Below are positions 1 through 7,633 of a DNA stretch of 32,265 nt, one piece after another. The stretch's first letter is position 1, and every line of letters starts with the position of its first letter. The notes below the pieces were generated by a model. That model made no database searches and was not told the DNA's origin. It worked only from the letters and a program-made list of their open reading frames with translations. Origin of the DNA: Myxococcales bacterium (lineage in GTDB: Bacteria; Myxococcota_A; Polyangia; Polyangiales; Polyangiaceae); the NCBI GenBank assembly GCA_016212965.1, contig JACRDA010000091.1, positions 1 through 32,265 of the forward strand, given 5' to 3'. Made by a program: the position numbers and the translations under genes.

Positions 1-2
1 AG

Positions 3-107
3 TCGTACCCGACTGGCGTTCTCATCTCGAGGGCGCAAATGAAGTCGCTCGCGTTGCATACGCACGCCTTCCACGGGGAGTGGAACTATGAGCTGCGGCC
101 TCATTGA
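3..107 (+). mobile_element. C-terminal tail of an ISAzo13-like (Rhodopirellula-type DDE) transposase, partial
   Basis: An open frame enters from the left edge and stops with TGA at 105-107. Its 34 residues contain a Tyr-Pro-Thr-Gly segment, then 'ISRAQMKSLAL', a His-rich stretch and 'EWNYELRP' just before the stop. This order (Y..G, a helix ending in L.L..H, then WNY..-P) resembles the extreme C-terminus of the Rhodopirellula/ISAzo13 DDE transposase family. The catalytic residues lie outside the window. The DNA from 107 to about 131 is noticeably more AT-rich than its surroundings and carries two direct copies of GATCAG (112-117 and 126-131). I infer that the right end of the element is here, where the next gene is broken. 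The family call rests on a short tail, so it is only moderately certain. Confidence 0.5.
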
Positions 108-117
108 ACTTGATCAG

Positions 118-577
118 TTAAATTCGATCAGACGCCTTACCCTCCTTGCCCCAGTTGCAGTCCACCTGCAGGCCGCCGACGTCGATCTGCGAGCCGAGCC
201 CGGCGATCGAGCAGCCGCCGGCGTCGTGGCACTTGCGGTAGTCGTCGACGGTGACCTCCGTGCGATCGATGTAGAATGTGTCGAGCTCGACCTCGTGGCG
301 CGGGCGCTCCTGGCGATTGCATTCGTCGTCACGCGCAACGACGCAGCCCATGGAGAACGGTCCCGCTGGGACCTTCACCATGTACGCCGGGGCCGCGCCG
401 CCGGACGGGGTCGGGGCTGGTACGGCCCCACTCGCGCGCGCCGAAGCGATCGACGAGGCCCGTCGGCAGGCTGGTCGTGCCCCCTACCGGATTGCCCGAC
501 ACGTTCCGATCGCTGTCGCATGACCTATCGCAGGCGGCCACGGCGAGACCGAGAGCAGCGAGCCACCAGGAGCTCAT
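118..577 (-). pseudogene. Formylglycine-generating-enzyme-like (SUMF1 domain) lipoprotein, frameshifted and 3'-truncated
   Basis: The gene starts at ATG 575-577 behind a good AAGGAAG ribosome site. It encodes a lipoprotein signal, with 'LAVAAC' giving a lipid-modified Cys at residue 16. A linker follows up to about position 440. From there the recognisable protein continues in another frame: a Pro/Ala/Gly linker, then 'MVKVPAGPFSMGC', 'RPRHEVELDTFYIDRTEVT' and a 'CHDAGGC' segment, all typical of the N-terminal third of FGE-sulfatase domains. The switch lies in an alternating CG tract near 431-442, so one base was gained or lost (or misread). The frame ends at 118-120 after only about 87 domain residues, where about 250 are usual. 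The end lies next to the transposase tail, so insertion probably removed the rest. Many members in this phylum are noncatalytic or of unknown role. Confidence 0.7.
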
Positions 578-716
578 GGCTTTCCGCTCTTCCTTCGCCG
601 CTGCTGGATCGGAGGAGACCTTCGCGCCCGCGGCGCGCGCGCGCGTGACGAGCTTCATCGAGAAGCGCGCCGGGCTGCGCTGACGCGCGCCGGCCGTCGC
701 GGCTGCCGCGGACGCG

Positions 717-1487
717 TCACCACTCGAAGCTGCCGCTGCCGCTGCACGAGCCGGTCGCGCCGTGGCCTGCGTAGCTGCAGGTGAAGCTCCCGTTCGCGCC
801 GGTGATGGTGAGCGTGCCGGTGCCGCTCGCCGAGAGCGACGCGTCGACCACGTAGCTCGCGTCGCCGACGAACACGACGAAGCGCACGCTGGTGCCGCTC
901 GGGCCGATCGACATCTGGTAGCCGTAGTCGAGCTCCCAGCTCTGGCCGTCGCTGCTCGCCACGGCGAGGTCACCGGCAGCCGTGATGTCGTAGGAGAAGG
1001 GAATGTTGCCGCCGATGTCCGTCGCGCCCGCGCCCTCGAGGCACAGGCCGTCGCTCGCCACGCACACGCCGCTGTACTCGTAATAGGTGTAGACGTGCCC
1101 TTCGTCGATCTCGACTTGGTACACGATCTGTCCGCTCACCGCGCCCTGGCTCAGGCAGCTCATGTCGAGCGTGATCGTCGCGTCGTCGCCCGAGCCGTCG
1201 GTGTCGATGCACGCCAGGCCCCCGGCCCCACCCTGGGGCTGGCTCGGCGGCGCCTGAAAACCGGGGACGAACGAGAAGGCCGTCCGGGCCGAGCCCTCGG
1301 TGTGCATCGCCCCGAGCACCGCCGGCACCAACGCGGCGTTCACCTCGCCCGTCGGCTCGGCCATGGCTTCCTTGACCGGATCGGTGAGCTCGCGCGCGCG
1401 ATCGGCCGGGCTCTTCGAGCAGCCCATGCCGAGCACGAGCGCCACCACCACGCCGCTCGTCGCCAAACCATGCGTCGTTCGTGCCAT
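717..1487 (-). CDS. Hypothetical lipoprotein, Gly/Ser-rich beta C-terminus
   Basis: This is a 256-residue secreted protein of unknown function. I chose ATG 1485-1487 because CGGAGG lies 5 nt upstream and a lipoprotein signal follows directly: a hydrophobic stretch at residues 12-20 and 'LGMGC', with the candidate lipidated Cys at residue 23. The lipobox is not canonical, having Gly at -3. Residues 24-80 form a mostly helical, charged region ('SPADRARELTDPVKEAMAEP'). The rest is rich in Gly, Ser, Thr, Tyr and Val, with paired Cys (for example 'CVASDGLCL' and 'CSYAGHGATGSC'), and looks like a beta-sandwich held by disulfides. I recognise no family. The frame stays open upstream to 1712, but that part is low-complexity and lacks a ribosome site. 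Confidence 0.75.
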   Translation of the reverse strand: MARTTHGLATSGVVVALVLGMGCSKSPADRARELTDPVKEAMAEPTGEVNAALVPAVLGAMHTEGSARTAFSFVPGFQAPPSQPQGGAGGLACIDTDGSGDDATITLDMSCLSQGAVSGQIVYQVEIDEGHVYTYYEYSGVCVASDGLCLEGAGATDIGGNIPFSYDITAAGDLAVASSDGQSWELDYGYQMSIGPSGTSVRFVVFVGDASYVVDASLSASGTGTLTITGANGSFTCSYAGHGATGSCSGSGSFEW

Positions 1488-1578
1488 GTTCGCCTCCGGG
1501 GCCACCGTTCTTCCAAGCCAGCGCCGCTCGATCCTACTCCCGCGCCCGGATGGGATCCACTCGGCCCCGAGCAGCGCA

Positions 1579-1603
1579 TCGGCTCCGCCTCGGGCGGAGC
1601 CGA
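1579..1603 (-). terminator. Strong GC hairpin, possible terminator
   Basis: This is an 11-bp perfect inverted repeat with a TCG loop: arm 1579-1589, loop 1590-1592, arm 1593-1603. It lies about 90 nt past the stop of the minus-strand gene at 1690-2187 and about 90 nt before the start of the next minus-strand gene. No T-tract follows it on the minus strand, so it may be a Rho-assisted or weak terminator, or a 5' leader structure for the lipoprotein gene. Confidence 0.4.
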
Positions 1604-1689
1604 GCCGACCTACGGCGCGGAGCGAGCGGGCGCAGCGGAAGCCGAGGAGGCCGAGGCGGGCGCTGGGCACGAGCACCCCCGGATCCGCG

Positions 1690-2187
1690 CTAGCGAATGA
1701 GGTCCACGGCATTCGCGGAGAACGCCCAGGTGGATGGCGCGGCGTTGCACACCGAGCTCCCGGCGGCGTGGGCGACCTTCTCCATCTTCATCTCCTGAGC
1801 CGTGGTCATGCGCACCAGGTAGCTGAAGGTCGACGTCGCCAGGTCCTCATCGTAGCAATAGACGAGGTTGTCCAGGCCGATGGAAGACGGACTGACATTG
1901 AGGCGGCCGGCGGGCGCTCGCACGAAGGAGGGAAAGACGCTTCCGCCCGCGACGAGGCTGGTGATTCGCGTCGACAGCACGACTCGGCTCTCGGGCGCGT
2001 AGGGGTCACCCGCCAAGACGGCAAAATCCCCGGCCGTCGGGTCGGTGCCGTCCGCGGGCGCCGCCTTGAGGGTCCAGCGTCCTGCGGCCGTCGCCTCGAC
2101 ATCGATCGCCATCGTGCCGCACTTGGGCGACTCGTCTGGTGACGGGCCCGCGCTCCCGCCGATGAGTCCGTACAGGCTCGCCTTCAA
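1690..2187 (-). pseudogene. C-terminal domain of a secreted hypothetical protein, probably 5'-truncated
   Basis: The frame encodes 165 residues from a TTG codon at 2185-2187. No ATG or GTG with a ribosome site exists in frame before the upstream stop at 2233-2235. The codons before the TTG ('IRDWFTPSL') still read like ordinary protein. There is no signal peptide. The body has a domain order I associate with the C-terminal part of secreted myxobacterial hypothetical proteins: 'AIDVEAT..GRWTL', a stretch on a dated or valued event, 'APAGRLNVSPSSIGLDNLVYCYD', then 'YLVRMTTAQEMKMEKV' and a final 'W.F.ANAV'. The kinase gene upstream ends only 70 nt away. It may therefore be a remnant that lost its 5' part. 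A functional short gene using TTG cannot be excluded. Confidence 0.5.
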
Positions 2188-2256
2188 GCTCGGCGTGAAC
2201 CAATCCCGGATCGAGCGCGAGGGCGCGCTACTTCAGCGTGAAGCGCCTCAGCCCCG

Positions 2257-3843
2257 TCACGTGCGCGTGAGCGGGAGCGTGACCACGAAGGTCGTGCCGC
2301 GGCCCAGCGTGCTCCGCACGGTGATGTCGCCGCCGTGCCCGACGGCCACCCCCCTCGCGATGGCGAGCCCGAGCCCCGCGCCCGCGCGCCGGGCGCGCGC
2401 GCTCTGCCAGAAGCGATCGAACACGTGCGGCAACTCGTCCGGACCGATGCCGACCCCGCTGTCGGCCACCTCGATGACCAGCATCCCCGCGTCGACCCGC
2501 GCCCGGAGCTCGACCCGCCCCCGCTCGGTGAACTTGATCGCGTTGCCGACGAGGTTGTCGAGCATCTGGACCATGCGGTGCCGATCCACCTCGACGGAGG
2601 GGAGCCCCTTGTCCACCCGTACCGCGAGCTCGATGGACTTCGCGGCCGCACCCGGGCCGTGCAGCGCCGTCACCTCGTCGCAGATGGCGCGGACATCCTC
2701 GCGCTGCCGCGCGAGCGGGACCGGCGCCACGTCCATCTCGGCTGCCAGCAGCAAATCGCGGATCAGGTGCGCGGCGTGACGCGCGGCGCGCTCGATCGCG
2801 TCGACCTCCGGAACGGGGCCGCGCAGGGCGAGGGCCTTGGCGCAGAGGCGGATGGCGCTGATCGCGCTGCCGAGGTCGTGCGACACGACGCTCAGCACCT
2901 CGTCGCGCAGGCGCGTGGCCGCGAGCGCGGCCTCGTGCTGGTGGGCGTTGTCGAGCGCGGCAGCCGCCCGGTCGCCGAGCGCCTGGGCGAGGCGCATGGC
3001 GGCCTCGTCGTAGCTCGCAACGCCGCCCGTCGAGGCGAGGGTGAGCGCGCCGAGGATGCGCCCGTGCGCGCCGAGCGGCACGATCACCAAGGACGTGATG
3101 CCGAGCGCCTGCGCCGCCGCGAAGTGCTCGGCGTCGTGCGCGGCGGCGCGCAGGTAGTCGTCGGTCACGACGGACACGAGCTCGGGCTGGCCGGTGCGGA
3201 GCACGCGATCGACGCCGGCGCCCGGCTGGCGCATCGTCATGCGGCGCACGCGCCGCACCGCCTCGACGCGCGCCGCATCGCGGTGCGCGACCGCCACGCG
3301 TCGCACCTCGCCGGCCTCGAGCAGATCCACGATGCAGACATCGGCGAGCGCGGGGACCAGCAGCGCCGTGAGGCGCTGCAGGGTCTCGCCGATGTCGAGC
3401 GACTCGTTGAGGACGCGGCCCGCTTCCGCGAGCGCTTCGAGCTGGCGCGTCGCGCGCTGGCGCTCGGTGAGGTCCGCGATCGACATGCTCGTGACTTCCT
3501 CGCCGCCTGGGAACCGGAAGACGGCGGACGACACCTCGGCGCGGAAGACGGTGCCGTCGGCGCGGCGCAAGTGGAGCTCGCCCCGCGCCGCGCCGCAGCG
3601 ACGGCGCTGCTCGAGCAGCGGGCCGAGCAGCTCGTCGCGGACGACCACGCCCGCGCGACCGTCCTGGCACAGGTCGCGCTCCGTGCGCCCCAAGAGGCGG
3701 CAGGCCGCCGGATTCGCGGCGAGGATCCGACCGTCCGGCGCCGTCAGAAGCGCCGCGTCGAGCGAGTGCTCGAAGAACGCGCGCCACGGCACGGCGCTGC
3801 GCTCGCTCGTCGCCGGCGCGTCGGGCTCGACCGGCTCATTCAT
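2257..3843 (-). CDS. PAS-GAF sensor histidine kinase (orphan)
   Basis: This is a 528-residue soluble sensor kinase with no membrane segment. A PAS domain occupies about residues 20-135 ('FFEHSLDAALLTAPDGRILAAN'). A GAF domain follows at about 145-310, including the 'ITSLVIVPLG' strand typical of GAF. The phosphoacceptor is His322 in 'SVVSHDLGSAI'. The ATPase domain has the N box ('NLVGNAIKFTERG'), a G1 box ('DSGVGIG'), an F box ('VFDRFWQ') and a G2 box ('GAGLGLAIARG'), so it should be active. No response regulator or receiver domain lies in the window, so its partner is elsewhere. I used ATG 3841-3843. An in-frame TTG at 3862-3864 would add seven residues, and the GGAGG lies very close to the ATG, so the exact start is uncertain. 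The signal is probably cytosolic, but which signal is unknown. Confidence 0.92.
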   Translation of the reverse strand: MNEPVEPDAPATSERSAVPWRAFFEHSLDAALLTAPDGRILAANPAACRLLGRTERDLCQDGRAGVVVRDELLGPLLEQRRRCGAARGELHLRRADGTVFRAEVSSAVFRFPGGEEVTSMSIADLTERQRATRQLEALAEAGRVLNESLDIGETLQRLTALLVPALADVCIVDLLEAGEVRRVAVAHRDAARVEAVRRVRRMTMRQPGAGVDRVLRTGQPELVSVVTDDYLRAAAHDAEHFAAAQALGITSLVIVPLGAHGRILGALTLASTGGVASYDEAAMRLAQALGDRAAAALDNAHQHEAALAATRLRDEVLSVVSHDLGSAISAIRLCAKALALRGPVPEVDAIERAARHAAHLIRDLLLAAEMDVAPVPLARQREDVRAICDEVTALHGPGAAAKSIELAVRVDKGLPSVEVDRHRMVQMLDNLVGNAIKFTERGRVELRARVDAGMLVIEVADSGVGIGPDELPHVFDRFWQSARARRAGAGLGLAIARGVAVGHGGDITVRSTLGRGTTFVVTLPLTRT

Positions 3844-3953
3844 CACCTCCAACCTGGGACACAAACCTGCGGGCGCAACGGGTCCGCCTCACGACGAGGC
3901 CCGCGCACTTGTCGAGGGGCAAGTCCGCACCCGGTTGCGAGCGCGCGCGCGCG

Positions 3954-4367
3954 TCACTTACCGGGTGGCGTACCGCCGAGGATCGCCTGGCACTGCGCCT
4001 TCTGCCAGTCCTCCATCTGCTCGGGGCCCGCCATCCACTGCTTGCAGTGTGCCCGCAGCACCTCGACGGGATCGCGACGAGCCGAGCCGAGCGGCACGAT
4101 CGACGAGGCGGGCCCGGCGCTCGCGGATGCGCTCGCGGTGGGCGGCGGTGCGCTCGGCTCGGCGCTCGGCTCGGCGCTCGGCACGGTGCTCGGCGCGCCG
4201 CTCGGAGCGGCGGGCGGCGCGCTCGGCGGGACCGAGGTCGGCGGGACCGCGGTCGGCGGGGGCGAAGTCGGCGTCGTCGCGGACCCTTCGTGGCAACCGG
4301 AGGCCGCGTGACACGCCGCGAGGGCGAGCAGCGCGAGCGGGAACGTACGGGTGTGTTTCTGCTTCAT
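3954..4367 (-). CDS. Small Pro-rich lipoprotein
   Basis: The 137-residue protein starts at ATG 4365-4367, which overlaps the stop of the preceding gene as ATGA, so the two are translationally coupled. It has a lipoprotein signal: basic N-terminus, hydrophobic core, then 'LALLALAAC' with Cys at residue 19. From about residue 28 to 90 there is a Pro/Ser/Thr/Ala linker with repeated 'SAEP' and 'SAPP' units, encoded by near-perfect 12-bp GC repeats around 4150-4210. The C-terminal 45 residues form a small helical domain with two Cys ('VLRAHCKQW' and 'KAQCQAIL'). No family is recognised. Anchoring in the outer or inner membrane with a flexible tether is the likely arrangement. Confidence 0.8.
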   Translation of the reverse strand: MKQKHTRTFPLALLALAACHAASGCHEGSATTPTSPPPTAVPPTSVPPSAPPAAPSGAPSTVPSAEPSAEPSAPPPTASASASAGPASSIVPLGSARRDPVEVLRAHCKQWMAGPEQMEDWQKAQCQAILGGTPPGK

Positions 4368-5761
4368 GGCTCCGACCAGTCGATCATGAGACGTGAGGGG
4401 TCCTTCGGGTCGACTTTGACGGCCACCGAGCTCCCCGGCGCGAGGCGCGACAGGGCCAGCGCCGGGATGACCTCGCGGTGGCGGATCGGGTAGGGCGCCT
4501 GCCCCGCCACCGTGACGACGAGCTCGAACGCGAGCATCGGCTGGCCGTTCACGAGCACACCGGTCCCCTCGACGCTGAGCAGCTGGGCGCGCCCCGGCAG
4601 GCCGGTCTCGCGCAGCCGCCGCTTGCGCGCACCGGTGATCATGAACACGACCGCGAGCGTCGTGAAGATGAGCCCGTTGAAGCCGAGCACGCCCGCGAGG
4701 ATCTCGAGCGCCATGCCGGGCATGAGCCCGAGCACGGGGATGCCGCTCACGGAGAGCCAGCCCTGCCGCACCGCGAGCGCCAGCCCCGCCACGACGAGGA
4801 ACACGACGCCGAGCACGAGAAAGACGTACACCCCGCAGCCGGTCGCCCCCGGGGTCGGGCGGCGCACCAGGGCGGGCGCGAGCATGGCCCGGGCCTCTGC
4901 GTAGCTCTGCGGGCAGAGATCGAGCGTCGCGTGCGCGGCACGCATGCGGTCGAAGGCCGCGACGGCGTCGGGCGAGGTCATCATCTGGCGCAGCTGCCCG
5001 ACCGCCTCCTGCCCCCGCCCCATGCGCTCGAGCGCGTTGGCGCGCACCAGGGCGCAGACGTGGTCCTGGCTGTCGGCGATGGGCACGTCGCCGATGCGGC
5101 TGCCGAGCGCCTGGAGCACGCCCTGCCAGTCTTGGCGTACGGTCGCGAGGTAGCCGCGCGCGAAGCGGTACGCCGTGTCCATGTGCAGATCGTCGGACCA
5201 CGGATTGCAGGGCTCGAGCCACTCCTCGGCGGCCTCGAGGTCGCCGGCACGCGCGGCGGAGCGCGCGAGCATGCAGCGCAGCACCTGCTTGTGGCGCGGC
5301 GCCGTGACGAGCTCGAGCGCGGTCTCGAGCATGCCGCGCTGACGCAGCTCGTCCTGCTGCTCCATGAAGTGCTGCGACACGAGCAGCGTCAGGAAGTAGA
5401 AGCGCTCCTCGGTCGGGTACGGCGCCCCGCTCGCCAGCTCGAGGCGCGCCTGCTGCCACTCGGCGAGCGCCTGCGGCGCGTAGGCGGGCGCGAGGGCCCC
5501 ACCCGCGAGATAGGGCATCAGGCTCTGCGGTGGGATGAGGGGCTTGCCGTCCTGCGACCGGAGGCGCTCGAAGCGCTCCGGCTCGCCCATCACCTGGCGC
5601 GCCGCGGCGCGCTCGCGGCTCTCGTCGCGCTGCCGCAGCTGCTGCCGGGTGTGGCAGTAGGGACAGGTCGCGTCGCCACCGGCCGGCGGCGCGTCGAGCG
5701 GCGCCCCGCAGCGCCCGCAGAGCAGCATCCGAACGCTGTGACTGAAGGCCGTCTTGTGCAT
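4364..5761 (-). CDS. Zinc-ribbon, TPR-like, two-TM membrane protein with DUF3592-like tail
   Basis: This is a 465-residue protein starting at ATG 5759-5761 behind a GGGGGAGG site. An N-terminal zinc ribbon has two Cys pairs ('CGRCGAPL' and 'CPYC') at about residues 15-36. Residues 100-300 are helical and read like tetratricopeptide repeats ('ARSAARAGDLEAAEEWL', 'RANALERMGRGQEAVGQLR'). Two hydrophobic segments follow at about 310-335 and 345-375. The C-terminus ('LPGRAQLLSVEGTGVLVNGQP..' to 'VKVDPKDPSRLMIDW') looks like the small beta domain found at the end of many membrane proteins of the DUF3592 sort. The downstream lipoprotein overlaps its stop, so the two may act together at the envelope. 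Function is unknown. Confidence 0.8.
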   Translation of the reverse strand: MHKTAFSHSVRMLLCGRCGAPLDAPPAGGDATCPYCHTRQQLRQRDESRERAAARQVMGEPERFERLRSQDGKPLIPPQSLMPYLAGGALAPAYAPQALAEWQQARLELASGAPYPTEERFYFLTLLVSQHFMEQQDELRQRGMLETALELVTAPRHKQVLRCMLARSAARAGDLEAAEEWLEPCNPWSDDLHMDTAYRFARGYLATVRQDWQGVLQALGSRIGDVPIADSQDHVCALVRANALERMGRGQEAVGQLRQMMTSPDAVAAFDRMRAAHATLDLCPQSYAEARAMLAPALVRRPTPGATGCGVYVFLVLGVVFLVVAGLALAVRQGWLSVSGIPVLGLMPGMALEILAGVLGFNGLIFTTLAVVFMITGARKRRLRETGLPGRAQLLSVEGTGVLVNGQPMLAFELVVTVAGQAPYPIRHREVIPALALSRLAPGSSVAVKVDPKDPSRLMIDWSEP

Positions 5762-5834
5762 GGGCGTTCGCCTCCCCCGCGCCGCCGACCCGACGGCCTT
5801 TTAGCACGGCGCAGGGGTCAGGCAGTGAGGCTCG

Positions 5835-6581
5835 TCAGCCGACGCGGCGCCACCACAGGCCGGTGCACTCCGGCACGCGCGCCGCGCCGCGCGCCCGCAC
5901 GCGCAGGACGAGCTCCGCGGGGAAGAACGCCCCGAGCACTTCGAGCGCCTGCGCGAGCGAGGCGAAGGCGTAGTCGGTGCGGAGCGTGCGCCGCGCGAGG
6001 CCGCGCTCCTGCTCGAGCCAGGCGAAGTACTCGTCGAGCGCCGCGTGGCTGCGCGGCGTCTCGTGCCCGGTGCCGAGCGTCTCGACGACGACGAGGTGAC
6101 CGCCCGGCACGAGCGCGCGCTCGACGGCGTCGAGCGCCCGGCCCACCTCGCTCCGCCAGTCGTCGGGCATCCAGTGACGAAAGTGACCGAAGCACCAGCC
6201 CGCGACGGCGCAGTCGAAGGAGCCGGGCGCGAGCGCGAGCTCGCGGGCGTCGGCCTCGAGGAGAAGGAGCTTGCCCGCCGCGACCTCGCGGGCGAGCCGC
6301 CGGCGGGCGACCGCGAGCATCGCCGGCGCGCGGTCGATCCCGGTCACGTGCGCGGCGCCGAGCCCGAAGAGAACGCGCGCCATGCGTCCCGTGCCGCAAC
6401 CGACGTCGAGCGCGCGCGCGCCGGACACGGGCAGGAGCTCGGCGAGGGCAGCATCGAGCGCGCGGTCGGCGTCCTCGGCGGACACGAGGGCGTCGTAGCG
6501 CTCGGCGCCCTCGGCGTAGAGCGCGCGCTGCCGGTCCGCCTCGTCGGGGTCGGCGGGGTCCCGCGCGGCGCCGCCGCTCAC
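5835..6581 (-). CDS. Class I SAM-dependent methyltransferase
   Basis: The 248-residue protein starts at GTG 6579-6581. Its GTGA overlaps the stop codon of trpS, indicating translational coupling. A helical N-terminal region ('ADRQRALYAEGAERYDALVS') precedes motif I, 'ALDVGCGTGRMARVLF', which binds S-adenosylmethionine. The acidic end of strand 2 follows in 'VTGIDRAPAMLAVARRRL', then 'LEADARELAL' and 'FDCAVAGWCFGHF'. The later 'LVPGGHLVVVETLGTG' is motif III-like. This is a methyltransferase-type-11/25 fold, but the substrate cannot be told. Coupling to trpS is likely an organisational accident, and nothing shows a tRNA substrate. The open frame continues upstream through the trpS region in a different frame from trpS, so a fusion is not supported. 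Confidence 0.88.
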   Translation of the reverse strand: MSGGAARDPADPDEADRQRALYAEGAERYDALVSAEDADRALDAALAELLPVSGARALDVGCGTGRMARVLFGLGAAHVTGIDRAPAMLAVARRRLAREVAAGKLLLLEADARELALAPGSFDCAVAGWCFGHFRHWMPDDWRSEVGRALDAVERALVPGGHLVVVETLGTGHETPRSHAALDEYFAWLEQERGLARRTLRTDYAFASLAQALEVLGAFFPAELVLRVRARGAARVPECTGLWWRRVG

Positions 6582-7582
6582 GTGAGCCCGCAGGCGCGCT
6601 TGCAGGCGTCGAGCGTCCGGCGCGCGAGCCGGCGCGCGCGCTCCGCCGACTCGGCGAGCACGCGCTCGACCTCTTCGGGGTGCGCCACGAGCTCCTCGCG
6701 CCGCGCGCGGGCCGCGGCAAAGTGCGTCTCGATGCGCTCCGCGAGCAGCTGCTTGGCGTGGCCGTAGCCGAAGGGCTGCCCCGCGCGCGTGCCCGCGCGG
6801 TACCAGCCGGCGAGCTCGTCGCGCTGCTCCGGACCGAGGACCAGCTTCAGCAGCGCGAACACGTTGCACTTGTCGGGGTCGAGCGGCGCGCCGAGCGGCG
6901 TCGAGTCCGTGACGATCTGGCCGGTGCGCTTCTTCAGCGCCTTGCCGCTCTCGAAGATGCCGATGGTGTTGCCGTAGCTCGAGCTCATCTTCTGGCCGTC
7001 GAGGCCGGGCACGACGGCGGCGGACGACAGGCGCGGCTCGGGCCGGCACAGGGGCGGCGGGTCGGTCGGGAAGGCCTCGTTGAAGTGCGTGGCCATGTCC
7101 TGCGCCATCTCGACGTGCTGGAGCTGGTCCTTGCCCACCGGCACCAGCGTCGCCTGGTAGATGAGGATGTCGGCGGCCATGAGCACCGGGTAGGTGAACA
7201 GGCCGACCGAGGGCTTGAGGCCCTTGTCCACCTTGTCCTTGTAGGCGTGCGCGCGCTCGAGCAGGCCGATGCCGGTCACGCTCGCGAGCAGCCACATGAG
7301 CTCGGTCACCTCGGGCACGTCGCTCTGGCGGAACAGGCACGCCTTGTGCGGGTCGAGCCCGAGCGCGAGGTAGGTGCGCGCCACCTCGCGCACGCTCTCG
7401 CGCAGCGCCGGCGGATCGCGGAGCGAGGTGAGCGCGTGGTAGTCGGCGATGAAGAAGTAGCACTCGCCCGGAAACTCGTCCTGCAGGGCGAGGTACTGGG
7501 CGATGGCGCCGAAGTAGTTGCCGAGGTGCTTCTGGCCCGAAGGCTGGATGCCCGAGAGGACACGGGCGCGGGGCTGGTCCAT
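6578..7582 (-). CDS. trpS: Tryptophanyl-tRNA synthetase
   Basis: This is a class I aminoacyl-tRNA synthetase charging tRNA-Trp in the cytosol. The 334-residue length is normal for bacterial TrpRS. The family's start is seen as 'VLSGIQPSGQKHLGNYFGA', where HLGN is the HIGH-type signature. 'ECYFFIADYHALT' follows, then 'DILIYQATLVPVGKDQLQHVEM', and the ATP-binding KMSSS loop is intact at residues 198-202 ('GQKMSSSYGN'). The last part forms the C-terminal helical anticodon-binding region. I chose ATG 7580-7582; a TTG at 7589-7591 would add three residues. Neither has a clear ribosome site. The gene lies 51 nt after a lipoprotein gene on the same strand and overlaps the methyltransferase by four nucleotides. 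Confidence 0.97.
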   Translation of the reverse strand: MDQPRARVLSGIQPSGQKHLGNYFGAIAQYLALQDEFPGECYFFIADYHALTSLRDPPALRESVREVARTYLALGLDPHKACLFRQSDVPEVTELMWLLASVTGIGLLERAHAYKDKVDKGLKPSVGLFTYPVLMAADILIYQATLVPVGKDQLQHVEMAQDMATHFNEAFPTDPPPLCRPEPRLSSAAVVPGLDGQKMSSSYGNTIGIFESGKALKKRTGQIVTDSTPLGAPLDPDKCNVFALLKLVLGPEQRDELAGWYRAGTRAGQPFGYGHAKQLLAERIETHFAAARARREELVAHPEEVERVLAESAERARRLARRTLDACKRACGLT

Positions 7583-7633
7583 GCGGCGCAAGATGCCACG
7601 CGCGCGGGCGCGGGCACAACCCGAGAGCCGGGG

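Noticed and set aside
631..646. Alternating CG tract as a possible structural (Z-DNA) element
   Set aside because: Such tracts are expected by chance in DNA this GC-rich and recur across the window.
5835..7619. Single frame covering the methyltransferase and part of trpS, suggesting a fusion
   Set aside because: TrpRS motifs occur in a different frame. The methyltransferase start GTG overlaps the trpS stop, so these are two genes.
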